Assembly: GCF_921293095.1 (NCBI RefSeq)
Contig: NW_025791688.1
Span: forward strand, 62,001 to 126,000
Origin: Ischnura elegans
Taxonomy: Eukaryota; Arthropoda; Insecta; Odonata; Coenagrionidae
DNA length: 64,000 bases
Direction of reading: 5' to 3'
Part shown: one piece after another, positions 52,921 to 64,000 of the stretch
Layout of the letters: the number at the start of each line of letters is the position of its first letter
Numbering within the stretch: the stretch's first letter is position 1
Made by a program: the position numbers and the translations under genes
Notes under the pieces: generated by a model
Database searches by the model: none
Seen by the model: the letters and a program-made list of their open reading frames with translations, nothing else
Told to the model about the DNA's origin: nothing

Positions 52921-53643
52921 TCACTTCTTCTTGGGGGCGGCGGCGGCCTTCTTTGCTGCCGCGGGCTTGGGCTTGGTGGGCGTCTTCTTGGGCTTGGGCG
53001 CCTTGGGCTTGGTGGGCGCCTTCTTCGCCTTCGATGGGGACTTTGCTGCCTTCGCCGCTGGCTTGGCTGCTGCGGGCTTCTTCTTGGGCTTGTCTGCTTT
53101 CTTTGCCTTCTTCGCGGGAGGCGCGGACTTGGAGCGCTCCTTGGGCGCGGACCGCTTGGTGGCAGCCTTCTCCTTCTTCGCGGGCTTGGGCTTCTTGGCC
53201 GCGGCGGTCTTCTTGGCTGCGGTCTTCTTCGCCTTGGCTGCAGCGGGTGCAGCCTTGTCCTTCAGCGTGGTGGAGCTCAGCTTGAAGGACCCCGACGCTC
53301 CCTTGCCCTTGGTCTGTACGAGTGTGCCGGAGGTGACGGCGGACTTGAGGTACTTCTTGATGAAGGGGGAGAGCTTCTCGGCGTCGACCTTGTAGGAGGC
53401 GGCGATGTACTTCTTGATGGCCTGGAGGGAGGAGCCGCCGCGTTCCTTGAGGCTCTTGACGGCGTTGTTGACCATCTCGGAGGTCGGTGGATGCGAGGGC
53501 TTTGCGCGGGCCTTCTTGGAGGCGGCGCCCTTGCTGGCCTTCTTGGATGCTGCGGATGCGGCGGGCAGGGGCTTGACGGCTGCGGTGCCGGACGGCTGGG
53601 CCGCCGGGGGCGCTGCTGCGGCTGCTGCGGTAGCGTCTGCCAT
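52921..53643 (-). CDS. H1: Histone H1, unit 2
   Basis: 240 aa, identical in protein to unit 1. The alanine-rich N-tail, winged-helix domain and K/A/P-rich C-tail are all intact. Start ATG at 53643. Confidence 0.96.
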   Translation of the reverse strand: MADATAAAAAAPPAAQPSGTAAVKPLPAASAASKKASKGAASKKARAKPSHPPTSEMVNNAVKSLKERGGSSLQAIKKYIAASYKVDAEKLSPFIKKYLKSAVTSGTLVQTKGKGASGSFKLSSTTLKDKAAPAAAKAKKTAAKKTAAAKKPKPAKKEKAATKRSAPKERSKSAPPAKKAKKADKPKKKPAAAKPAAKAAKSPSKAKKAPTKPKAPKPKKTPTKPKPAAAKKAAAAPKKK

Positions 53644-54577
53644 GGTCTCGGACGAGAGGTATGAAAATTTCAAAATTTCGCGTTTCCCACCTTCGAGATA
53701 TCGTACCATTTCGGAGCGCGTTCGCCGCTGTCGAACTTGTCGTCGGCGTTCTCCTTCGAATCTTTGTACTCGACTTCGTCTCGCACTTTATCGTTTCGGA
53801 CGGCGCCGGCGGCTCCGACGTCGGCGTCCGATCTCGACGCGCGAGGCGACAGTCCCGGCCGCGCGCGGGCGGCCCGCCGTCGGCGACCGGAACGTCGCGG
53901 GCGCCGCGGCGCCCGAGCGAAATACGGCATGTCACCGGCGCGCCTTCCGACCCGATAATTAAAGTGTCGCCGTGGCGTCGCGGGTTCGCGTGGTCGATCG
54001 GCGACCTGCCTCGCCGTTTCTCTGAACCTTCCTGCGTGTGCCGGCACGCCGGCGCCGGTCTGGACGGCGCCCCGCGGACGGAGAACGATGGTCGGAAGAT
54101 GTGCCTGTCGGACGGATCGGCGTCGTGTCGCGACGACTCGATCCGCGGTTGTGCATTCGTCTGTTGCACTTTTCGATCCGAGTTTGCGGCGATTTCGATC
54201 GACGATCGAGACGCCACTTCGGCGTCGCCGAAACGCGACTGTTTCCCTCGATCTCGCCTTTTCGCGACGCCGAAATCACTCTTTCCGCGTGCGACTGCGA
54301 TCGTTCGCGCTGCCGCGAACCCGCGATCCCCGGGAGAAGCGGACGAATGTCCATAATTTTTGTTCTCGTGCCGTTATTCCGCAAACGGCGGCACTCGATT
54401 ATCGTTTCCCCTTTCCGGCGGGGGCTGAATGTCGCGAGAGTATTCCGATTGCGCCGCGAGTCGTGATATTCGAAGGAAATGGAATGACTCCGTTTGACGC
54501 TCCTACGGTTTTCGGTTCGCCCCGTTCGTTTCACTCCGTGCGCTTTCTGTGCCTATTCTGGGGGGGAATGTGGTGAA
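53644..54577. promoter_or_regulatory. CpG-rich region upstream of H1, unit 2
   Basis: Copy of 26547-27480 with no difference that I noticed, although CpG-rich DNA normally mutates fast in methylating genomes. This fits recent homogenisation or an unmethylated state. Confidence 0.45.
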
Positions 54578-55357
54578 TTTGATTCCTGGGCAGGGATTGC
54601 GAAAGGTTGGTGAAAAAAAAATTACGCCTCGACGGGAGGGATTGTCGAGTGAGGCTGGCTTTTCCATACTCGAGTCGCAGGATATTTCTGGTCTAGCGTG
54701 CGATTCTGGAAATTGATGACTGCGATTTTCTGTGTGTGAGAAGGCTGATTTTGAATGACTTTTGTGAAAATGAATTACCGTTCCCTACAACATTGTGACG
54801 ACGTAGCGCGTTACACGTATTACTTAAATTACCACACGCCACTTCGGGATTGGAAATGATGTGTCTTTCCCGCAGGAACGTGTATTCGTGAATGCGGACG
54901 TGCAAGGGAAAAGATGTACCCTTCACATCGCCGATCGATAACTTTCCCTTTTTAGTTTTTCGTACATTGTTCTGTGGATTAATTCCACTCTCTACGGTAA
55001 CGTCCAAGTTTTAAACCTAACTTTGCTATTTCCTGAAACGTGGTATTTGTTGTTTCGGCATTCTTACAATTACCTCTTTTGGCAAATCAATTTTCCTTTG
55101 ACTTACTTCGTTCGTCAATATATCCGATGCATTTCACTGTCTGATTGCGGAATTACGAAGGAAAAGAGCGAGTACGACTTCGGAGTTATTCCTTTCGAAC
55201 TTCACATATCCCTATTGCAATGCATGAAGTGACAATCTGCATGTTATGACGAAATGTCACACGCCTACGACGAATACATCGTGCGCTGTCGCAGTAGCCA
55301 CGTATGTGGCATTAACGTAGCTATTATTCTGTCGAACTTTGTCTCCAAATAATTAAT
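54578..55357. other. Spacer, unit 2
   Basis: Copy of 27481-28260 with at least one substitution (ATATCCG at 55140 against ATTTCCG). No gene. Confidence 0.4.
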
Positions 55358-58300
55358 TGTCATTTTTCTGCACGTTTTAAAACGTGCCTCGTGAAAATCC
55401 GACCGGAAGTGTGGTTTCCACGCTCACTTGTTGAGTTTAAACGGACACTTTGCAATGTGACGGGCACAGAGCATGGAACATTGTTGAAATTTTCAATTCC
55501 GTCGCACTGAAGGTCCACGATAATGTTTGTTTCAATTTATGTTAACGTTCTAAAACGTCTCCCGTCCAAATCCCTCTGTAATTATTGCTTTTTATGAATA
55601 ATTTGGAGTATGGCATTGGAAATTTGTTTTTGTCAGCAACGGATTACAATATATTTCTTAAACCATGGAATCAGTCGCACTGACACTAGTCACGAATAAT
55701 TGCCTTAATTTCCTTGTCGTTTTAAAACCGGTCCCATCAAAATTCACTGGTTTTTACTGTTCCTATGACATAACGTTGATATTGAAAAATCAGCATTTGC
55801 TGTCAGACACATAATATGGGATATTTTTCAAAGTATTCATTCTGTGGCTACGGAACTCCGCTATAATGTTCTTTTTGAATACACCTAAGTTTTGAAACGT
55901 CTCCCGTCCAAATCCCACGGTAATTATGGTTTTTAGAAATAATTTTGAGTATGAAAATGGAAATTTGATTAACTCATTAGCGACTGTAACACATTTTTAA
56001 AACTATTTACTCCGTTGCACTGACACTTGTCACGAATATTTGTCTTAATTTTCTTGTCGTTTTAAAACCGGTCCCATCAAAATCCACTGGTTTTTACTGT
56101 TCATATGACATAATGCTGATATTGAAAATTCAGTCTTCGCTTACTTTCAACCCAAAAAATGGCGTATTTTGAAAGTATTTATTCAGAGACTATGATACTC
56201 CTCAATAATGTTTGTTTTCACTTTAAGAACGTTTTAAAATGTCTCCCATCAAAATCCCTCGGTAATTATGGTTTTTATGAATAATTTTGAGTATGACACA
56301 TTTAATGTCATTATGTCATACACACATTGTAACATATTAATTCAACCATTGATTCAATCGCACTGACACTCGTCACCGACAATTGCCTTATCTCTCCTAT
56401 TGTTTTAAAACTTGTCCCACCAAAATCCGCTGGTTTTCACTGTCTATAGGACATAATGTTGTTATTCAATATTTAGCCTCTGCAATATTTCAGTCACTTC
56501 AACCGGAATATTTTTTAAACTAATTACTCTAACGCTACGAAACTCGACACTAACGTATGTTTTACTATTGTTAACGTTTTAAAACGCATCCCGTCAAAAT
56601 CCCTCGGTAATTATGGTTTTTATGAATAATTTTCAGTATGACACATTTAATGTCATTATGTCATACACACATTGTAACATATTAATTCAACCATTGATTC
56701 AATCGCACTGACACTCGTCACCGACAATTGCCTTATCTCTCCTATTGTTTTAAAACTTGTCCCACCAAAATCCGCTGGTTTTCACTGTCTATAGGACATA
56801 ATGTTGTTTTTCAATATTTAGCCTCTGCAATATTTCAGTCACTTCAACCGGAATATTTTTTAAACTAATTACTCTAACGCTACGAAACTCGACACTAACG
56901 TATGTTTTACTATTGTTCACGTTTTAAAACGCATCCCGTCAAAATCCCTCGGTTATTATGGTTTTTATGAATAATTTTGAGTGTGACACATTTAATGTCA
57001 TTTTGTCATACACACATTTTAACATATTAATTCAACCATTAATTCAATCGCACTGACACTCGTCACCGACAATTGCCTTATTTCTCCTATTGTTTTAAAA
57101 CTTGTCCCACCGAAATCCGCTGGTTTTCACTGTTTATAGGACATAATATTGTTATTCATTATTTAGCCTCTGCAATATTTCAGTCACTACAACTGGAATA
57201 TTTTTTAAACTAATTACTCTAACGCTACGAAACTCGACACTAACGTATGTTTTACTATTGTTAACGTTTTAAAACGCATCCCGTCAAAATCCCTCGGTAA
57301 TTATGGTTTTTATGAATAATTTTGAGTATGACACATTTAATGTCATTATGTCATACACACATTGTAACATATTAATTAAACCATTGATTCAATCGCACTG
57401 ACACTCGTCACCGACAATTGCCTTATCTCTCCTATTGTTTTAAAACTTGTCCCACCAAAATCCGCTGGTTTTCACTGTCTATAGGACATAATGTTGTTAT
57501 TCAATATTTAGCCTCTGCAATATTTCAGTCACTTCAACCGGAATATTTTTTAAACTAATTATTCTAACGCTACGAAACTCGACTCTAACGTATGTTTTAC
57601 TATTGATAACGTTTTAAAACGTATCCCGTCAAAATCCCTCGGTAATTATGGTTTTTATGAATAATTTTGAGTGTGACACATTTAATGTCATTTTGTCATA
57701 CACACATTGTAACATATTAATTCAACCATTGATTCAATCGCACTGACACTCGTCACCGACAATTGCCTTATTTCTCCTATTGTTTTAAAACTTGTCCCAC
57801 CGAAATCCGCTGGTTTTCACTGTTTATAGGACATAATGTTGTTATTCATTATTTAGCCTCTGCAATATTTCAGTCACTTCAACCGGAATATTTTTTAAAC
57901 TAATTACTCTAACGCTACGAAACTCGACACTAACGTATGTTTTACTATTGTTAACGTTTTAAAACGCATCCCGTCAAAATCCCTCGGTAATTATGGTTTT
58001 TATGAATAATTTTGAGTATGACACATTTAATGTCATTATGTCATACACACATTGTAACATATTAATTCAACCATTGATTCAATCGCACTGACACTCGTCA
58101 CCGACAATTGCCTTATCTCTCCTATTGTTTTAAAACTTGTCCCACCAGAATCCGCTGGTTTTCACTGTCTATAGGACATAATGTTGTTATTCAATATTTA
58201 GCCTCTGCAATATTTCAGTCACTTCAACCGGAATATTTTTTAAACTAATTACTCTAACGCTACGAAACTCGACACTAATGTATGTTTTACTATTGTTAAC

Positions 58301-58372
58301 GTTTTAGAACGCATCCCGTCAGAATCCCTCGGTAATTATGGTTTTTATGAATAATTTTGAATATCACAATTG
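55358..58372. repeat. 345-bp satellite array, unit 2
   Basis: Same number and order of monomers as 28261-31275, including the alternating subtypes; only isolated substitutions (for example near 56181 and 57918). The array has kept its copy number between units, so homogenisation acts on the whole unit and not on single monomers. Confidence 0.9.
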
Positions 58373-60278
58373 GAATTTCATTTACTCAGCCACACAAATG
58401 TCTGCCGTTCCCTTATCAAAACTATGTTCTTTCACGGATTAACACCAGTTCACTTTTAAAACGAAGGAAGAGTTAATGCACGTATTCCTGACGAGTTTCA
58501 TTGCACGACTCATTACAATTTCATTTATATCACATATTATGTAATCTCCAAGCCCTGATGCCACAACTGCACATATCAACATTCCCCCAATCATCATTCT
58601 ATTCCCAAACTATCGCCATGGACTAACGCTTCCATTGATACACTTCCTAAAACGCATACTCCAGTCAAGTTTTACAATTTCCGAACATCAAATAGCAATG
58701 TTATTCTGCATAATGCCCCGACAATTAAGACTTGTTTTCAAATTGCAAACTTCACCTATCATGATATCTCTCCTTGGGTATCGATTTCCATCACATACCT
58801 TTTCAAATGCTAAGAAAGGTAAACCACTTATTCCTGACCAGTTTAATTGCATAAAACAAACTAATTTCCATAATGACACAGTTTGTGTACTCTCGAAGCG
58901 TTGACAACATAACAGCTCATTCCAACATTTAACCATGAAAATTATATTTCCCTAACGACGCCCAGCCTTTAACTAATAACATGATCAGTAATTTATGGAA
59001 AGAATTAATGTATGAATTCACTGCATTACGCCCCACATTTCCCTATCGTTTGCCTTTCTTATCAGCAAACTCCTACACATCGGCCAACTTCAGCCTGAAC
59101 AAACAAATGATGTATTGGTTGTATTTGCAATGCAACGACATAATTACCACATTCACATGAAAGTATGCACTACCAATTTCTTCGCGTTAACACATTTTCT
59201 CAGTCACACGCAATAACGGATTTATTTTCCGAATTTTTCCTCTGTCGCCTTCCAACACTTCACTTTGCGCCGCCTTTCTTCTACCATACATTTCACAAAC
59301 ACGGGGACAACATCGACACGGGGACTTCACTTGCACATTAGGGAACACTTGTCACAGTGTTTGCGACGAGTACCACTTCCACATTGCGTTTTAATACCTA
59401 CAATTTTTACTCAAATTCCGTGAGGTTCTTGCGTGATGCAAGAATCCTAGCCGATAGTTCCGCAACTGCCACTAGGGCGCACCACCTCCCGAGACACGGT
59501 TCCGTGAAACGGCAGGCGATGAGTCCAGCATACGATACAATGTATTATACCATCCGAGAATGCCACGTTTAACCAAGAAATGTAACTAATTCCACGTCAA
59601 TGAGTGCTGCGCTGTCATTACCCGTACGCCTGTGTTGTTGATTCTCGTCTTGCCTCGTTGCCAAGGTAATGGCGTATTGTTGATCGAGCATCGAAATTTC
59701 GTGCTTTCGCGAAAACGTACCGTGGGATGGTTAGGGAGATGTACCGTTGAACATCGATGGTATGATAACAATCTTCAAACCTTATCTTTTCTGAAAATGA
59801 CCGTTATTAATTACTTGGGTAGTTTAAACTATTTTTAATAATTCAATGAAAAACCCTCTGCACGCCATCTCCCAATGGACACCGGGAAGCGGAAGCCGAT
59901 TTCCATGCCTTTAGAGTATGTAATCCCGCTGTGATAACCGAGGATCGAAGGAAAATGTCGCGTGGCATGCAAATTAAAATTATTCCCAAACCTATTTCTC
60001 TCATTCACCACATATCGGAGTCAACGAAACTCTCGCATTAGGGAATAAATTCCGAGGAAGTGATTGCAGTAATGACTGAAAATGGATTTTTCCCAAAGCC
60101 TTTCCTCTCCAACGCTACGTTAATGTCACTCTTGAAACACGCGAATAAAATATGTAGAAAATATTTCACATAGTGACCTTTCTTTCTCAAAAGAAATTTT
60201 CGCGGCATATTCCGGCTCTGCATTGCTCGCGGTAGGTGATTGAAAATATTTTTTTAAACAAGTTCAAGAATAAAAGTA
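58373..60278. other. Spacer, unit 2
   Basis: Copy of 31276-33181. No gene recognised. Confidence 0.4.
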
Positions 60279-60398
60279 ATGCCAACAGCACCCGGTATTC
60301 CCAGGCGGTCACCCGTCCAAGTACTATCCGGGCCCTACGTAGTTTAACTTCGGTGATCGAACGAGAACCGGTGAATTGTACGTGGTATGGCCGTTGGC
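60279..60398 (-). rRNA. Divergent 5S rRNA gene copy, unit 2
   Basis: Identical to 33182-33301, with all nine differences from the main 5S retained and a TTTT run at 60272-60275. Confidence 0.75.
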
Positions 60399-62507
60399 GA
60401 GTACATGACCGAATCCTCAAAAAGTTATCATGACTTGAGAATCGAAGGAAGATCTGGTTTCTTCGCGGTTGTATCTGCTTTTGTTTCTGTTGAATAGTTA
60501 CCATTTCCAGACAACAGTCCCTTGATGCTTAAGCAATTCTCAATTCCGTTATATCTTTTGGTCCATCTTTGAAAATGTGTTTATGAAAAATGTCTTTCGT
60601 AACGGTGTGCTTTTTGGTGTAATGGCGATTCGTTTCAGCTTTAATCCATTGTTAAATGTCGCCTGTTGTTGTTTCGACTGTTTAATGATCGATGTAACGC
60701 AAGGGATGCATTTACTTCTTCAAAGAAATTTTCTGGCAAAAGAGGATTATGTAATGCGTAACGAGGGAATTAATTTGAGAAAGATAATTCTTGTCGTTCC
60801 AATTTCTTCATCAACATTTTCCGGACTTGACGGTGTTATGCTCTTTGTTGGTTAAGCAACGTGTAAAAAATCGTTTTCACCATTCTTGGAACATAATGTT
60901 TAAACCCTACATTCATACATTTTTCTTTATGTCATTTATCTATCTCCCAATGCCAACACACTGCCACGGAGACAGGAATTCGTGGTTATACTCCAAGTTA
61001 TATTACGGATTGGAAGTTGTTATCCTTCCTCGCTTATCGTGCTTCACTCTTTTTCCCAATTGCGATTATGAGGTGGCATTACTGCCCCTGTGATGCGAAC
61101 CGATTTCGTAACATTTACGTGGAGGAATGACGAACGATACTGCGCCCCTTCAAAAACTCTGTCCGTTGGCAGGGAGCCGACCTCGATTCAAAGTTCTCCC
61201 CTACCGACAGTTGCTTACGTCACACGCTGCCGCTTCTCGGTCGGGGAGACGTACCTTCCCCCACCACCATTTCCGACCGTGGGAACAAGAGTCCCCTTCA
61301 TGTTCCCATACAGGCGGGCGACTGGCATTTGCTTTCGTGAAACGTATGCCCGACGGAAATATTTCCAACCCTAAAATTTCACTTGCGCTATGGAAATACT
61401 TCATTGGACGTGTACACCGATCATTGATTGATAAATTCCTCGACATGACTATTGCGTGAAAGTAATGAAAGTGTACTGTTGACGAGGGAACGTTATACAT
61501 TGAGCGTTTTTTTTTTCAAGTATTACACGTTATCTCGAAGCCTTGCAAAACCCTACTTCCATTAATGGCAGTCGATTACCTTTCCACATTTTTAATGGTG
61601 CTATGCCATGAAAGTATGTGTTGCTGTCATTGGAGTGATTATCCTCGCGTGCAAGTCTTTCGATACGGCAGGTATTGAATGATGCCATGAATAGAAAACA
61701 CTTACTCACTTTTTACGTCGACGGGAAACAAACGAAGGAGGCCATTGCGTCTTTTGAAAAATTCGCCCCTTGGAACTTCTTTTTTTCTTCCCGGCGTCCC
61801 CTGCCCCACTCGCTGCGTTTAGGTTCGTGGTGGGGGAACCCGTCCCCCACCACCCGGATCCAAGCGTGGGAACTACCCCACACACGGGTTCCCAGGAAAG
61901 TTGTCTTCGTTGACCCAAGAATTTCCCCACCCCCGGATTCTTTCCACGTGGCGGAACCTCGCACGAAGAGACAGTGCGTTACAAAAAATTTGTGGACGAA
62001 TAAAACTTTGAAACGGTATGGAGGGAAATGTTTATAACTGACTGCACGAAATGGATTACGTCGCACTGGTTTTTTCTGAAACAGTCTTCATTAATGAATT
62101 AGAGAATGAGGGATACAAATACATCTTCCAATAAGGACGCTGAATAATCCGATTCGCCAAGTAATACTTTCCAACTGCAACGAAAGAAAATGCTCGTGAC
62201 GAGGGAGCATAATTTTAGACGATTCCGGCATTTAACGCGACTCCGGTGTATATGGAAAAGGTGTTTGCGATATTCCGTGTCCACCACGGCTAAAAATTTA
62301 TTTCAAAGTCACGGGGGACTGCATTGGGAATGATGCATCACATTTTAGAATTTTCTTTCATTCCCGTGATTTAATGAAGGGGAAAATAGGCGCTCTGGGA
62401 TTTTCTCACCCGCGCGGTTACCCGAAGGAATGTTTCTTATTTCAGTAGCCGCCTTTCCGTCGGCCGATGTGCGCAGAGAAAGTCTGTGAATCGCCGGGAG
62501 AAGCACG
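60399..62507. other. Spacer, unit 2
   Basis: Copy of 33302-35410, including the 10-bp hairpin at 61828-61852. No gene recognised. Confidence 0.4.
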
Positions 62508-62523
62508 CCGCACCATCTAGCGG
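62508..62523 (-). promoter_or_regulatory. CTCF-like motif 1, unit 2
   Basis: CCGCACCATCTAGCGG, unchanged; a substitution lies nearby (GTTCGCAGCC at 62548 against GTTCACAGCC in unit 1). Confidence 0.45.
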
Positions 62524-62972
62524 CGGCGGCGGAACCATACTCGGACAGTTCGCAGCCAAGTGCGAAATAGGCGACCAGCTAGTTATTAGTTAATTTATGG
62601 TATATTAATACGAGACTTAGTCATTCACTAGTAACCGAAGAAGGGGAGAATATCAATAACATTCTCGCTTTTTCTGCATTTCCCTTGCAAACCATTCCTA
62701 ATTAACATGCTGAAGTAACACAATGGCAAGAATGGTTTCCAATGCAGTGCACGAAAAAAAATTATGTTAGAATTATGGAGTTATGACTAAATTTATCAAA
62801 GTTTTCGGTTCACGAGGGACATCAAAATATTCGGTAGAAATCAGCAAACGATTTGGATAAAGTGTATGAAATTGGATTGCTATTTGTCAACTTACAGGCC
62901 ACAGAATTTTTTTTCCCGTGTCTTATATGTCTTCGGGAGGCAATTTATATTAAGCAGACAACATTCCCCTAT

Positions 62973-63176
62973 TATTCATGGTTAAATAAAAAACACAGTA
63001 CTATTCCACAACCTTATATTTTTGCAGTCTACTAGTTTCAACGTTACAACGTCATTATCAAGACTAACATTTAAAGTAATGTTAGTCTTGATAATGACGT
63101 TGTAACGTTGAAACTAGTAGACTGCAAAAATATAAGGTTGTGGAATAGTACTGTGTTTTTTATTTAACCATGAATA
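62973..63176. mobile_element. 204-bp foldback, unit 2
   Basis: Same perfect 96-bp arms as in unit 1. The single change in the centre (ATTTAAAGTAAT) extends the pairing by two base pairs, giving a 98-bp stem. Confidence 0.75.
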
Positions 63177-64000
63177 TCTCATCGTTCCACCAAGTAACGC
63201 CTAAATCTGTTGATTATATTCCCCTATTAATAAAAATTAGCAGTAGTTGCAAGAAGTGGCATTTTTGATAAGCGAATTCCATGATTTTCCACCGTTGGTT
63301 GCTATGTTACGTCGCACGTAATGTTGAAAGAATTAGCGACGCAAAGTTTCCATTATTTGCTGTACTCGCGTTACGTCTTGCATTGAAATGTTTATGTGTA
63401 GCAAACAGCCAACAGGAAACCAAATTACTTCGTTACTAAGGGTAACTATATCGTTCAGCGCTCAAGCGAAACTGCTCAATGTCACGAAAAGCTTTCCAAA
63501 TAATTAAGTTATGATTTGAAAATCATTGTGGAAGAGACGAGTGTGTTCATTAACATATTTCACAAGGCAGACGGCACGGATATTTATTGCTACGGATTAA
63601 CTCGTTCCGTGCGTTTTAATAGAATGTAGAGAAATGTGGATTGCCTATTCATAAGATATTAATTAATCGGTTCCCTCCCTTTACTGACTAAATGTACGGC
63701 TATACTCCGAAACTCTGCGAACTCCTCTCGTGTACTGCGAATATGTACAACTATGGGAGTTCCGTTTAAGGATAAGTCGTTGACAATGGCAGACAGTAAC
63801 GATATTACTTATTGATAAGAGGAAGGATATTTGACGTATGTAGGGTGCAATCGAGGAAGGAAAGTAGACCTGGCTAATCACGAGACATAATTTATTCGGA
63901 TAAGGAAATTCTTCGATCGCTCGCGAAATAATGTAATTTCCGCTTCACTCCAATGGCTGGAGAACGATTGTCATTAACCGTGGCATGCGAAAATGTAGTA
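63177..64000. other. Spacer to window end, unit 2
   Basis: Copy of 36080-36903, AT-rich, no gene. One difference lies near the end (GCATGCGAAAATG against GCATGCAAAAATG). Confidence 0.35.

Overview
The window holds parts of two consecutive units of a tandem histone-5S rRNA array from an arthropod, most probably an insect. The core histones are typical of insects (H2A 124 aa ending KKTEKKA, H2B 123 aa, H3 136 aa, H4 103 aa, alanine/lysine-rich H1 240 aa) and are intronless. They end in the replication-dependent histone stem-loop instead of a poly(A) signal. I could not place the species. The very long unit, AT-rich spacer and heavy LINE load suggest a large insect genome (inference).

Gene order in each unit is 5S(-), H2B(-), H2A(+), H4(-), H3(+), H1(-), then a spacer of about 16 kb leading to the next 5S. 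H2B to H2B spacing is 41,442 bp, of which about 19 kb is inserted retrotransposon, so the unit without insertions is about 22 kb. Unit 1 runs from 2017 to 43484 and unit 2 from 43485 to beyond the window end. From the H3 start onward the two copies (24484-36903 and 51581-64000) are almost identical at an offset of 27,097 bp, including a 345-bp satellite, a divergent second 5S gene, CTCF-like motifs and a 204-bp perfect foldback.

The striking content is a set of non-LTR retrotransposons inserted in the sense orientation at the 5' ends of the array genes. (1) Family A, a jockey-type element of about 5.5 kb with intact ORF1 and ORF2, occupies the same H2B site three times: a head-to-tail pair in unit 1 (A1, A2) and one copy in unit 2 (A3). 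(2) Family C, a related intact jockey-type element, and B, an unrelated gag-only deletion derivative, sit in tandem at one site in front of H3, with the same 12-bp target repeat on every side. (3) D, a Tx1/Mutsu-like element running off the left edge, interrupts a 5S gene after nucleotide 26. The A and B/C target repeats both begin exactly 19 bp downstream of the first T of the host gene's TATA box. Family A also carries, at its 5' end, three copies of the motif that lies 20-21 nt downstream of the histone stem-loops of its host genes (the presumed U7-binding histone downstream element). A and C end in a similar hairpin with no long poly(A) tail. I interpret this as a guild of histone-promoter-targeted retrotransposons that take over the host core promoter and may borrow histone RNA processing.

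Consequences for the host: unit 1 has intact H2A, H4, H3 and H1, but its H2B has lost its ATG and lies behind 11 kb of element. Unit 2 has an intact H2B reading frame, but a deletion joining A3 to H2A removed both H2B/H2A promoters and 99 codons of H2A. H4, H3 and H1 look intact there. Neither unit has a working H2A/H2B pair, so dimers must come from other units.
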